Below are positions 51,233 through 59,256 of a stretch of DNA of 64,000 nucleotides, in pieces (positions within the stretch are counted from its first letter, which is position 1; every line of letters starts with the position of its first letter). The stretch covers positions 123,631-187,630 of the forward strand of contig JAHBWE010000020.1 of NCBI GenBank assembly GCA_019637155.1. The letters run 5' to 3'. The notes beneath the pieces are model-generated. The model did no database searches. It was not told where the DNA came from and saw only the letters and a list, made by a program, of their open reading frames with translations. Made by a program: the position numbers and the translations under genes. Origin of the DNA: Labilithrix sp. Its GTDB lineage: Bacteria; Myxococcota_A; Polyangia; Polyangiales; Polyangiaceae.

Positions 51233-51660
51233 TCCCGCTGACGCGCTGGCTCATCGGCACCAGCATCGGCACGGCCGCGGCGATCGTGCCGCTCGCGCTC
51301 TCCGCGGCGCCGTTCGTCGCGCGCCTCTACGAAGAGGCGCTGAGGCAGATCGACCCGGCGACGATCGAGGCGGCGCGCTCGTTCGGCGCGAGCCGCTGGC
51401 AAATCGTCACACGCGTCCTCTTGCCCGAGGCCGTCCCCGGCCTCGTGTCGGCCACCACCGTCATGGTCGTGAGCCTCGTCGGCTCATCGGCGATGGCCGG
51501 CGCGGTGGGCGGCGGCGGCTTGGGCGACCTCGGCATCCGCTACGGCTACCAGCGTTTCCAGCCCGGCGTGATGGCGGCCGTCGTCGTGGTGCTCGTCGTC
51601 CTGGTGAACGCCGTGCAGTGGCTCGGCGACCGCGCGCTGGCACTTCGTGCTCGCCGTCGC
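51223..51660 (+). pseudogene. metI: Truncated methionine ABC transporter permease
   Basis: From 51223 the frame reads VSVIPLTRWLIGTSIGTAAAIVPLALSAAPFVARLYEEAL, then FGASRWQIVTRVLLPEAVPGL (EAA loop) and GDLGIRYGYQRFQPGVM, the last two thirds of MetI. The first helices are absent. The frame has no stop at the expected end (about 51650) and runs into mscS in another frame. Together with the metN part this is a deletion scar of a metNI pair; no metQ is seen nearby. Confidence 0.8.
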
Positions 51661-52621
51661 GGCGGTCGCGGTCGCGGCGTGGCTCGTGGAGGTGGTGCTT
51701 CGGCGTCGATGGAACCCGTCGCGGCGGCGGCTGATGGAGGCGCAGCTCCTCGCGCTGCGCAGCGCGCTCGTGCTCGCCGGCGCGATCCGCCTCGTCGTCG
51801 AGGTGCTGGAGTGGCTTCACGCACCGGCGTGGGTCGCCGTCGGCGCCGGCTTCGTCGCGATCGTGGCGTGGATGAACGCCGGCCTGCGCGTCGCGCGCGT
51901 CTTCGTCTTCCAGTGGCTCTTCGCCGGCAGCGAGCGCGAAGGCGTTCCGGCGCTGCTGGTGGACGTCTTCACGGTGGCGGCGTCGGTCGTGGTCTTCGGG
52001 GTGCTCCTGCACGCCATCTTCCTCATCGAGGTGACGTCGCTCCTCGCGACGTCGGCGGTGCTGTCGGTCGTCCTGGGCCTCGCGTTGCAGGACACGCTCG
52101 GACAGCTCCTCGCCGGCATCTCACTCCAGCTCGATCGCCCCTTTCGGCTCGGTGACTGGGTCGAGGTGCTCTCGGGGAGCGAGCGCATCAGCGGCCAGGT
52201 GCTGGAGGTCTCGTGGCGCGCGACGCTGCTCCTCGCGATCGGGGAGGAGCTCGTCACGATCCCGAACAAGACGATGGCGCAGGGGCTCGTGCTCAACTTC
52301 TCGGGCCGAGAGCGCCCGTTCGTGCGCGGACACTTCTTCCGCGTGCCGCTCGACGCCGACCTCGCGCTCGTGAAGAAGCAGCTCACGCAGGCGGCGCTGG
52401 AGACGAAGGGGATCGCGCGCGAGCCTGCCCCGGTGCCGCTCGTCATCGAGACGACGGAGTCTTGGATCATGATCAAGATGATCAACTTCATCGACGACTA
52501 CGGCGCCCAGTTCAACATCGGCGATGCCTTCCAGACGCACGCGCTCGAGCTACTCGCGGCGCACGGCGTCGAGCTGGCGGCGCAGCGAGTCGAGCTCGTA
52601 GGTGCACGAGGCTCGAAATAG
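51647..52621 (+). CDS. MscS-family mechanosensitive channel
   Basis: A 324-residue small-conductance channel. Helices at about 1-16, 30-45, 55-72 and 82-98 precede the pore helix LLATSAVLSVVLGLALQDTL, followed by the beta domain (LLAGISLQLDRPFRLGDWVEV, LVTIPNKTMAQGLVLNFS) and the cytoplasmic alpha/beta part. The only conventional start in frame is GTG 51647, because a TGA in this frame lies at 51605; the N-terminus may have been shortened when the metI end was lost. It probably releases solutes on osmotic downshock. The stop TAG belongs to the right copy of the 19-bp repeat. Confidence 0.88.
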   Translation: MLAVAAVAVAAWLVEVVLRRRWNPSRRRLMEAQLLALRSALVLAGAIRLVVEVLEWLHAPAWVAVGAGFVAIVAWMNAGLRVARVFVFQWLFAGSEREGVPALLVDVFTVAASVVVFGVLLHAIFLIEVTSLLATSAVLSVVLGLALQDTLGQLLAGISLQLDRPFRLGDWVEVLSGSERISGQVLEVSWRATLLLAIGEELVTIPNKTMAQGLVLNFSGRERPFVRGHFFRVPLDADLALVKKQLTQAALETKGIAREPAPVPLVIETTESWIMIKMINFIDDYGAQFNIGDAFQTHALELLAAHGVELAAQRVELVGARGSK

Positions 52622-52636
52622 CCGGGGCTCGACGGC
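52618..52636. repeat. 19-bp direct repeat, right copy
   Basis: Identical to 49527-49545 and placed in the same way, with its ATAG containing the stop codon of the preceding gene (mscS). Confidence 0.6.
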
Positions 52637-52645
52637 TGACGCGTC

Positions 52646-53770
52646 TCAACGCACGCGTTCGGTCGTCGGCTCCGGCACCGCGGCGCCGACCCACTGGAAG
52701 TTGTCGACGAGCACGCTCGAGTCGAGGTTGGCGTCGCCCGTGTCCCAGATCGCGAGCTGCAGGGTGAACGTCTCGCCCGCTTCGATCGGCGCAGCAGAGG
52801 TGAGCCATCCCGTCGCGCCGCCCTTCGTGGCCTTCTTCGCGTCGCAGCCGAAACCGACGAGCCCGAAGCCGGTCCCCGCGAGCTCGTCCGGACCGGCCGG
52901 GCAGAGCGCCGACGCCTTCTCGTTGCCCGCGCAGCCGGTCTTGGCGCCGGGCGTGCAGCGATCGAAGAAGGCGTTGTTCACGCTGACGGGGTTGTTCTTC
53001 GCGTCGAACGAGATGTTGTCGTTCGTCGCCTTCGAGGTCAAAAACGCGATGAAGCCGTCGTTGAACTGCGAGCACACGAACGCGGGCCACTCGCTCGAAT
53101 GGAAGTCGAAGTCGAACTTCAGGCCCGCGGCGTTCTTCGGCGCCTTGAGCGTGAGCTTCAAGACGATGACGTCGGCGACGTTACCGTGCTGCTTGCAGTT
53201 CTCCGTCGCCTTCGGATACCCCGGCGGCAGCGCCGTGCGGCTCGTCTTCCAGCCCCACCACTTCTGACCGTCGGCGAAGGCGCGGCCGCTCTTGCCGTTG
53301 AACTCCTGCGCGAAGCCGGTGCTGAGCACGCCGAGGAGGGAGCCCTCACGCGGGCGGAGCTCGTCGCCGAACTTCGAGAGGACGCCGTGCTGCGCGGGCT
53401 CCGGGGCGCTCGCGTCGTCGAACCCGCGCAGGAACTCTGCGCCAACGAGCCCGAAGCCGTCCTTCTCGGCGTCGTGACAGATCCCGATCGCATGCGCGAA
53501 GTCGGTCGCGCCGTCACCGCCCACGTCGTCGCACGAACGCGCGTTGTCCACCGTGCCGTCATCGTCGTTGTCGCAGCCGTCGCCCGGCACGTCGTAGAAC
53601 GAAGGATCCTTCACGCAGTCGCCCGACGACGCGCTCCCCGCGCCCGTCGCGCCTGCCGTGAAGCCCCCCGTCGCGGGCTCGACGGCGTCTTGTGCGGTCT
53701 CCGTCGCGGCGGTGGAAGAGGCGCATGCGGCGACGAGCGAGGCGAGAACGAACGGAGCGAGCGTCTTCAC
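52646..53770 (-). CDS. Choice-of-anchor L domain lipoprotein
   Basis: A 374-residue lipoprotein (lipobox LVAAC, GTG start). After a Ser/Thr spacer comes an acidic Asp-rich loop (DGCDNDDDGTVDNARSC) that looks like a calcium-binding or thrombospondin-type-3-like motif. The main domain has LKFDFDFHSSEWPAFVCSQFND, FIAFLTS, NISFDAKNNPVSVNNAFFDRC and LQLAIWDTGDANLDSSVLVDNFQW, the features of choice-of-anchor L proteins, which are large surface or secreted beta-sandwiches of unknown ligand. Six or more Cys suggest disulfides. The gene converges with mscS. Confidence 0.82.
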   Translation of the reverse strand: MKTLAPFVLASLVAACASSTAATETAQDAVEPATGGFTAGATGAGSASSGDCVKDPSFYDVPGDGCDNDDDGTVDNARSCDDVGGDGATDFAHAIGICHDAEKDGFGLVGAEFLRGFDDASAPEPAQHGVLSKFGDELRPREGSLLGVLSTGFAQEFNGKSGRAFADGQKWWGWKTSRTALPPGYPKATENCKQHGNVADVIVLKLTLKAPKNAAGLKFDFDFHSSEWPAFVCSQFNDGFIAFLTSKATNDNISFDAKNNPVSVNNAFFDRCTPGAKTGCAGNEKASALCPAGPDELAGTGFGLVGFGCDAKKATKGGATGWLTSAAPIEAGETFTLQLAIWDTGDANLDSSVLVDNFQWVGAAVPEPTTERVR

Positions 53771-53912
53771 AGAGAGACACTGTTGTTTTATTGTGCCCCC
53801 CGAGCACGTCTCATCGGCAGTAAGCTCGAAATGTTACACACTGGTCCGCCCGACCACCGGAGCGCGTGTGCGACGCTCTGAAACCACGTTCAGCGCGCGC
53901 GCATTTCGTTGA

Positions 53913-53996
53913 TGGTGCACGGGGCGGGACTTGAACCCGCACGCCTCTCGGCGATGGAACCTAAACCCATTGCGTCTGCCATTCCGCCACCCGTGC
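53913..53996 (-). tRNA. tRNA-Leu (UAG anticodon)
   Basis: An 84-base tRNA with encoded CCA. Acceptor GCACGGG pairs with CCCGTGC, discriminator A. The anticodon stem ATGGG/TCCAT encloses the loop TTTAGGT, giving anticodon UAG (leucine, CUA). A long variable arm with stem (CGCCGAGAGGCG type) fits class II tRNA-Leu. TPsiC arm GCGGG-TTCAAGT-CCCGC is complete. It lies between the anchor-L lipoprotein and a decayed mobile segment on the 5' side of the tRNA. Confidence 0.95.
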
Positions 53997-54009
53997 GAGG
54001 TGTTTTCTG

Positions 54010-54031
54010 GGGCACTTCATGGGCAGTGCCC
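54010..54031. terminator. 7-bp inverted repeat near tRNA
   Basis: GGGCACT and AGTGCCC flank TCATGGGC, between the tRNA-Leu and the end of the minus-strand ATPase remnant. It could have ended that gene; the tetra-T at 54003-54006 is on the tRNA side, read as A-run from the minus strand. Confidence 0.35.
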
Positions 54032-54036
54032 TCAGT

Positions 54037-54600
54037 TCAGGTACCGCAAACCCCAGGTCCGCGAAAGACCCACACGCGGGCGCGCCGTCTGTAGCCCATG
54101 ATCTGCCCCGAGGAGCGGTGGCCGGTGCGGTCCGGCATGCGGGAGACCGTCCCGCGGGTGCGCGCAAAGATCGTCATCACGTCGTCCTCGCTGATCCCGT
54201 CGTTGCTGCCGACGCATGCGGCGCGCAGCTCGATCGCCGCGCCGCGAAGGTCGACGCTGAGGCTGTAGCCGACAGGCTCGACGGGCGCGTGGTCGCGGAC
54301 GGCGAAGTGCGCCGTTGGATACTCGCCGCTCGCGTCGATCGTCACGACGGTATCGGGGCCCGCAGGTGAGCTGCACACTCCCGCGTGCGCTGCACGTCTC
54401 GCCGTGCGCCCCTCCCTTGTTCGTGTGGTGCACGATCATGATCGGGCATCCGCACTCGCGGGCGAGCTCGCGGCAGCCCGCGATGAAGCGGCGCGCGTTG
54501 TCGCTGTTGTTCTCGTCGCCGCGCATGCACTCGCGGAGCGTGTCGACGATGATGAGCGACCACGTGTCGGGCGTCCTAGAGTGGCGTCCCGCGGGGCTCT
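54037..54600 (-). pseudogene. RepA-like AAA ATPase/helicase remnant
   Basis: From about 54580 leftward one frame reads TWSLIIVDTLRECMRGDENN (Walker B with DTL and GDEN), SDNARRFIAGCRELARECGC and PIMIVHHTNKGGAHGE, typical of RepA/RSF1010-type hexameric ATPases of phages and plasmids. Near 54370 the frame breaks; the following GPDTVVTIDASGEYPTAHFAV continues in another frame to 54037. The Walker A part is missing, and a TAG lies just upstream of the readable portion. It is a dead fragment of a mobile element next to tRNA-Leu. Confidence 0.65.
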
Positions 54601-54764
54601 ACCCTTGGGCAATTCGAGTCCGCTATTCCTGGTCTCTCGTACGCGTCCGAGGACGCCCCAGAGGACGCCCCTGCACGCCATAGGAGTGGCCCGCGGTCAG
54701 GTCGGGCGACTCTCTACAACACGATCGAATTAGCACCGCCCGCAAGACGTGCAAGACTTCCTTC
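54601..54764. other. Gap without recognisable gene
   Basis: Between the ATPase remnant and the antitoxin-like gene I see no motif, only short frames. It may be part of the same decayed element. Confidence 0.4.
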
Positions 54765-54974
54765 ATGGCGAGCGCCGCACGTTCAAAACTCAACCGCAAA
54801 GACGGACCGCGCGCGAAGCCTGCTTCGGCGAAGGTGAGGCTCGACATAGAGCCGCGGACGGCCAAGCGCGGCATGACATCCGCGGAGGTGAACGCGCTCT
54901 TCACGAAGCTCGAAGCCGACGGGCTCGGGGACGATCGTTCCGCCGTGGAGAGCCTGCTCGCCGATCGTCGATGA
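54765..54974 (+). CDS. Antitoxin-like small protein
   Basis: A 69-residue protein, basic in the first 30 residues and then helical: TSAEVNALFTKLEADGLGDDRSAVESLLADRR. It overlaps the PIN-domain gene by four bases (ATGA), the usual order for a VapB-type antitoxin ahead of its toxin. I cannot assign a DNA-binding fold. The acidic C-terminal helix would be the part that binds a toxin. Confidence 0.65.
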   Translation: MASAARSKLNRKDGPRAKPASAKVRLDIEPRTAKRGMTSAEVNALFTKLEADGLGDDRSAVESLLADRR

Positions 54975-55345
54975 AGTTCGTCCTCGACGCATGCGTCGCG
55001 GTCTCGGCGCTCCGTCCGCGCGAGCCCTACTTCGAGATCACTCGCCCGCGCATCAAGCGCGTGTTGACCGCGAGGGACGCGCCAACGGTGCCCGCCATCT
55101 TCGAGGCGGAGGTCATCGCGAGCCTGACGAAGCACGAGGTCACGTACAGAACGCGAAGGCCTACGTCGACGCGGTGCTATCGCAGTGCGCCATCGCGCCG
55201 ATACGGCAAGCTCGCCGCCGAGACGGGCTTGAAGGCGGCCGATGCGATCTACGCCCAGCTCGCCGTTCGTCTCGACACGAAGCTTCTCACCGTCGATGAG
55301 CAGCTCCTTCGGCTGACACCCGACGGTCGCGCCCAGCGGCCCTGA
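54971..55345 (+). pseudogene. VapC-like PIN-domain toxin with frame-shifted middle
   Basis: A 124-residue frame. Its start KFVLDACVAVSALRPREPYF has the first PIN Asp, PAIFEAEVIASLTKHE the Glu, and the end GLKAADAIYAQLAVRLDTKLLTVDEQLL the remaining Asp residues. The middle (about 55148-55200) makes family sense only in another frame, NAKAYVDAVLSQCAIAPI, so a -1 and a compensating +1 shift seem to have occurred. The acidic residues survive but the helix between them is scrambled; activity is doubtful. Sequencing error is the alternative. VapC toxins cleave tRNA or rRNA. Confidence 0.65.
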
Positions 55346-55577
55346 GCTACGACGCAGCTCCCGCAGTTCTGAGAGCAGCTCGGAGATCGTGCGATTCTGC
55401 TCCCTCACCTGGCTCCGCAGCTCGGCCAGCTCCAACGCCTGCCCCGAGAAGTGCCCCATGCTGACGCGTCTCGGGAGCAGTCGAGATCGGATGGTCCCTG
55501 TTTTCAGCGGCGATCGGAGCGGGGGGAAGGCGGCGACGGCGGCCAAGCAACGGGGCTGGGGGTCGTCTAAGCTTTCG
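55346..55577. other. Intergenic gap with short coiled-coil frame
   Basis: No firm gene. On the minus strand, from 55459 to about 55346, a frame reads GHFSGQALELAELRSQVREQ followed by further heptads, a plausible coiled-coil, but it runs on into the antisense of the PIN gene. It may be a leftover of the mobile segment. Confidence 0.3.
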
Positions 55578-55961
55578 ATGGTCATGACGGGGTCGCCATA
55601 TCGTTCTGCGGAGCCGCAGGTTCAGACCAACGTCGCGGTGACGACCGGGACCGAGGTCCCCGGCTGTCGCGTGAAGCAGCTCCTCGGCGTCGTGCGTGGC
55701 ATCGCGCTCCGGCGGGAGCGCGGGCCCGACGAGCCGCCGCTCGGGCCCTTCACCGCCGCGCGCCAGGCGGCCGAGTACCGGATGATCGAAGAAGCGAAGC
55801 TGCTCCGCGCCGACGCGGTGATCGGCATGCGGTACGACTCGAACGAGATCGAGGTCGTCGCCTACGGCACGGCGGTGCGCCTCGAGGAGGTCGCGACGCC
55901 GCGGAACGGCGAGACCGTCACGGCGTCACGCACTCCGAGAACGGGCCAGGGGAACACGTGA
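55578..55961 (+). CDS. YbjQ/UPF0145-like heavy-metal-binding-domain protein
   Basis: A 127-residue protein. NVAVTTGTEVPGCRVKQLLGVVRG, then FTAARQAAEYRMIEEAKLLRADAVIGMRYDSNEI and VAYGTAVRLE follow the YbjQ family, a small pentameric fold once annotated as heavy-metal binding; the function is not known. ATG 55578 or 55584 is the start. The first 15 residues are extra to the family. The 3' end overlaps the convergent lipoprotein gene by 44 bases. Confidence 0.82.
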   Translation: MVMTGSPYRSAEPQVQTNVAVTTGTEVPGCRVKQLLGVVRGIALRRERGPDEPPLGPFTAARQAAEYRMIEEAKLLRADAVIGMRYDSNEIEVVAYGTAVRLEEVATPRNGETVTASRTPRTGQGNT

Positions 55962-56970
55962 GCCCCTCGCAGCACGGCGCGACGTAGCCGAAGCGGCCGT
56001 TGCAGTGCTGCTTCTCGCGCGCGCAGACGGCCACCTCGTGCTTCGCCTCGACGCTGCGCTCGAGCGCGTCGGTCACGCGCGCGATCACGACGTGGCGCGC
56101 CTTCCGCGCGCTCAGCTCGAACGTGTGCGTCGTCGTCCCCGACTCCGAGGAGCCGAAATCGCCTTCGAGGCTCCATGTCACGGCGGTCGGGCTCGGGCTC
56201 GCGATCACGTCGAACGTCGCCGGTCCCTCCGGCACCAGCGCCGGCCCCTCGATCTTCGCCGTGAGCGGCGCGACGCGGCGGCAGACCGTGAAGCCCCCGC
56301 CGTCGGGAGGGAGACAATACGTGTCCGTGACGCAGCAGCCACCCTCCACCGCGCACTGCGCGCCCTCCTCGCCGCAGCGGAACTGCAGCTGGAAGGGCGT
56401 CGTGTTGGAGGCGCCGTTCGCGTCCGTCGCGGTCACGGTGCTCGAGCCCGACGTGCGCCGGAGGAACGTGTGCGTGACCTCCGGGACCGGCGTCTCGATC
56501 GGATCGGTCCCGTCGTTGAAGGACCAGCGATAAGCCTTCACCGGACTTCGCGAGGCGAGGAGCGTCGCCTTCAGCACCACCGGCTCGCCGAGCGGGAGCT
56601 CGCCCGGATCGACGAAGCGGACGTCGGGCCCCCACGGCTTCCGCTGGCACTTGTCGTCGGTCGTCTGATCGCCGGGTGGGCAGTACATCGTCGACGGACA
56701 CGCCGCGCACGTCGCGACGCACTCGTAGCTCGTCGACGTGCCGGAGAAGATGATGTTGTCCCGCTCGAACTCCTGACAGATCCAGCCGGACTGGCAGGAG
56801 CCGCGGTCCTCCTTGCAGTCGCGCGTGCAGATGCCGCTCGTGCACCGGCCCGAGTCGCAGTCACCGTCCGTCTTGCACGCTTCGCCGTCGTTCACGTCGC
56901 CGCTCGGAAGCACACCGCAACCGACCACGGCGACGAACGCGACGAGCCCCCACCAGGCTCCGCTCCGCAT
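55918..56970 (-). CDS. Cys-rich lipoprotein with PKD-like domain
   Basis: A 350-residue lipoprotein (signal GAWWGLVAFVAVVGC). N-terminal Cys-rich segment with DGEACKTDGDCDSGRC, CTSGICTRDC and CVATCAACPSTMYC, like the disulfide-rich modules common on myxobacterial surfaces. Then a PKD-like immunoglobulin fold (VLKATLLASRSPVKAYRWSF, DGTDP, HTFLRRTSGSSTVTATDANG) and a second similar segment (ATFDVIASPSPTAVTWSLEG), separated and followed by Cys clusters (CAVEGGCCVTDTYC, CNGRFGYVAPCC). Probably an adhesin-like surface protein. TATCCT lies seven bases upstream of ATG (56983-56978 on this strand). Confidence 0.83.
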   Translation of the reverse strand: MRSGAWWGLVAFVAVVGCGVLPSGDVNDGEACKTDGDCDSGRCTSGICTRDCKEDRGSCQSGWICQEFERDNIIFSGTSTSYECVATCAACPSTMYCPPGDQTTDDKCQRKPWGPDVRFVDPGELPLGEPVVLKATLLASRSPVKAYRWSFNDGTDPIETPVPEVTHTFLRRTSGSSTVTATDANGASNTTPFQLQFRCGEEGAQCAVEGGCCVTDTYCLPPDGGGFTVCRRVAPLTAKIEGPALVPEGPATFDVIASPSPTAVTWSLEGDFGSSESGTTTHTFELSARKARHVVIARVTDALERSVEAKHEVAVCAREKQHCNGRFGYVAPCCEGLTCSPGPFSECVTP

Positions 56971-57008
56971 CCCCGTCAGGATAGCAACAAACGTGCGAAG
57001 CTCGGGGC

Positions 57009-57506
57009 ATGCGCTTCCTCCTCGTTTTCACGTGCCTCGCCGCCGTCGGGTGCGCACGTCCGGCCGCACCGTCCGCGCCTCCGCCGGCCGCGCCCGCGAT
57101 CACCCAGCTCCTCGACGACTGGCACGACGCCGCCTCGAAGGCCGACGAAGAGCGGTACTTCGGTCATTTCGCGAACGGCGCGGTCTTCATGGGGACCGAC
57201 GCGACCGAGCGTTGGACCTTGCCGCAGTTCCGTGCGTACGCGCATCCGCACTTCGCGAAAGGGAAGGCGTGGAGCTTCCGTGCGATCCGGCGCGACATCT
57301 CGTTCGTGGGCGACGTGGCGTGGTTCGACGAGGACCTCGACACCCCGAACCTCGGGCCCGCCCGCGGAAGCGGCGTCCTCGTGCGCGAGCCCGGCCCCAG
57401 AGACGAAGGGACCTGGAAGATTGCACACTACAACCTTTCGATCACCGTCCCGAACGAGCGGATGAAGGAGGTAAAGGCGCTGATTGCTACGCCGCCGGCG
57501 CCGTAG
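57009..57506 (+). CDS. NTF2/SnoaL-like lipoprotein
   Basis: A 165-residue lipoprotein (signal RFLLVFTCLAAVGC) with a single NTF2-like domain: ITQLLDDWHDAASKADEERYFGHF, AVFMGTDATERWTLPQF, WSFRAIRRDISFVGDVAWFDEDL, GSGVLVREPGPRDEGTWKIAHYN. This is the DUF4440/SnoaL-like arrangement usually annotated as nuclear transport factor 2 family; in bacteria it binds small ligands or is enzymatic. The specific role is unknown. It is divergent from the PKD lipoprotein, with 38 bases between their starts. Confidence 0.85.
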   Translation: MRFLLVFTCLAAVGCARPAAPSAPPPAAPAITQLLDDWHDAASKADEERYFGHFANGAVFMGTDATERWTLPQFRAYAHPHFAKGKAWSFRAIRRDISFVGDVAWFDEDLDTPNLGPARGSGVLVREPGPRDEGTWKIAHYNLSITVPNERMKEVKALIATPPAP

Positions 57507-57525
57507 TTCGGGCTATGCTGAAGGG

Positions 57526-58587
57526 ATGGGGAAGCCGTGGCTCTCGCGAGCCATCTTCGCCAGCTCCATGGGGGTGGGGCTGGCGGCATGCACCGTCATC
57601 ACGGGTGTCGGCGATCTCGTCGTCGGCGACGCGCCCGACGCGTCGGAGGCGAGCGCGCCGGTACCCACCGTGACCGGATCAATCGCGCCGCCGACACCGG
57701 CACGCGACGCGAGCGACGACGGGAGCCTGCTCGGCGATCCCGACGCGTCCGTCGTCGACGGATGCAGCGCCGCAGAATGCAGCGACGTGCCGGCCGGCTA
57801 CCAGCTCGTCGCGCTCGGACCGCGGGACGCCGCGTGTCCGGCCGACTTCGGCGCGCCCGCCGACGTGGTCGAGACGCCGTCGCTCGATCCCGGCGCGTGC
57901 ACGTGCAGCTGCAGCGTGACCCAGCCGCCCACCTGCAACGCCTCCCCCAACGCCCAGATCATGTCCTCGTTCGGACCGAACGGCGCCGCCTGTCTGCAGC
58001 CGTCCGCGACGATCCCTGCTCGCTGCGACGGGAGCGGCTTCCTCGGCCCCTTCCCCGCCAACGAGCGCAGGTACGTGCCCGTCGCCGCGACGCGGACGGG
58101 CGGCACCTGCTCGCGCACCGCCGTGAAGGACGACTCCAAGCTCAAGACGGTCGCGCGCCGCCTCTGTCGGGCGAGCGTCGTCCCGCAGTGCGACGGCAAG
58201 ACGTGCGCGCCCGCCGTCACACCGTACGCGGCGTGCATCGCCACGACCGGTGACGTGCCGGAGTGCCCCGCCGCGTGGCCGGAGCGTCATCTCGTCGGCG
58301 CGAGCGCGAGCTTCGGCTGCACGAACGACTGCGGTTGCAGCGTCGGCGGCAACTGCCCCACGCGCGGGAGGGTCTCCTACTTCGCGAGCGCCGACTGCAG
58401 CGGCGCCGCGGGAATCGTGTTTACCGCTAACAACGCGTGTACGGCGACGGCCGGATCCGGCGCCGCTGCGTACGCCTCGCACCGCTACGATCCCGATCCG
58501 CCGACCGGCGTCGGCTGCCAGCCGAACGGCGCCGCGCCCCCGACCGGACCGACGCTCGCGCAACCGACGACCGTTTGCTGTAAGTGA
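57526..58587 (+). CDS. Cys-rich lipoprotein of unknown function
   Basis: A 353-residue lipoprotein: signal SRAIFASSMGVGLAAC, then TVITGVGDLVVGD, a start shared by many Polyangiales surface lipoproteins. A Pro/Asp spacer and a domain with about 20 Cys follow (GACTCSCSVTQPPTC, CDGKTCAPAVTPYAAC, GCTNDCGCSVGGNC). Two related halves may be present, each around a CxC pattern, so disulfide-bonded duplication is likely. No function is recognised. TATGCT at 57514-57519 lies six bases before ATG. Confidence 0.78.
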   Translation: MGKPWLSRAIFASSMGVGLAACTVITGVGDLVVGDAPDASEASAPVPTVTGSIAPPTPARDASDDGSLLGDPDASVVDGCSAAECSDVPAGYQLVALGPRDAACPADFGAPADVVETPSLDPGACTCSCSVTQPPTCNASPNAQIMSSFGPNGAACLQPSATIPARCDGSGFLGPFPANERRYVPVAATRTGGTCSRTAVKDDSKLKTVARRLCRASVVPQCDGKTCAPAVTPYAACIATTGDVPECPAAWPERHLVGASASFGCTNDCGCSVGGNCPTRGRVSYFASADCSGAAGIVFTANNACTATAGSGAAAYASHRYDPDPPTGVGCQPNGAAPPTGPTLAQPTTVCCK

Positions 58588-58593
58588 TGGAGC

Positions 58594-59253
58594 ATGGGTC
58601 TCGTCATGAAGCTGGTTCGCCACGGCGAGTCGGAGGCGAACATCGGTCTCGTGTCCGCGCACGAGGTCGGCGATCCGGGCATTCCGCTCTCGGAGCGCGG
58701 GCGCGAGCAGGCGCGCGCGGTCGGACGCCACATCGGCCGCGGGTTCATCGAGGGCGCGCTCGTGTACTCGTCGCCGTACCAACGCACGCGCGACACGCTC
58801 CTCGAGATCCACGAAGCGGTCGGCATCGCGCCGCTCTCGCTCCGCAGCGGACGCTACGAAGACCCGCGCCTGCGCGAGGTCGAGCACGGGTACGAGCCGG
58901 TCGAGACGCAGGAGGAGCTGCGCAAGCGGCACGGCTGGTTCTACTACCGCTTCCGCGGCGGCGAGAGCCCGGCCGACTGCTACGACCGCACCTCCGCGTT
59001 CCTCGAGTCGCTCATGCGCCAGATCGAGCGGAAGAAGTCGGACCGCGTCCTCATCGTCACGCACGGCCTCACGATCCGCTGCTTCGTGATGCGCTTCATG
59101 CACCTCTCGGTCGAGGAGTTCGACTCCCTCGCCAACCCGCACAACTGCGACGTGATCACGATCTCGGAGAACGGCGACCTCGCCGACGCCCAGTTCACCT
59201 CCGGGCGCTGGGCGGTCTCGGGGCTCCGCCTCCGCCCGCCGGAGGACGGCTGA
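58594..59253 (+). CDS. Histidine phosphatase (phosphoglycerate mutase-like)
   Basis: A 219-residue member of histidine phosphatase branch 1. The catalytic His is in LVRHGESEAN (RHGE at 9-12); VYSSPYQRTRDTLLEI holds the second Arg and VLIVTHGLTIRCFVMRFM the second His. There is no signal peptide. It could be a phosphatase on sugars or nucleotides or a cofactor-dependent mutase; the inserted segment with EVEHGYEPVETQEE contains the usual acid. It starts six bases after the preceding lipoprotein stop and converges with the membrane protein gene, three bases apart. Confidence 0.92.
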   Translation: MGLVMKLVRHGESEANIGLVSAHEVGDPGIPLSERGREQARAVGRHIGRGFIEGALVYSSPYQRTRDTLLEIHEAVGIAPLSLRSGRYEDPRLREVEHGYEPVETQEELRKRHGWFYYRFRGGESPADCYDRTSAFLESLMRQIERKKSDRVLIVTHGLTIRCFVMRFMHLSVEEFDSLANPHNCDVITISENGDLADAQFTSGRWAVSGLRLRPPEDG

Positions 59254-59256
59254 CGC

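Noticed and set aside
53913..55345. Complete integrated prophage or ICE
   Set aside because: No integrase, structural or conjugation genes; only an ATPase fragment and a toxin-antitoxin pair.
54623..55585. Minus-strand 320-codon frame with a coiled-coil start
   Set aside because: Only the first 40 residues look protein-like; the rest is antisense to the PIN and antitoxin genes.
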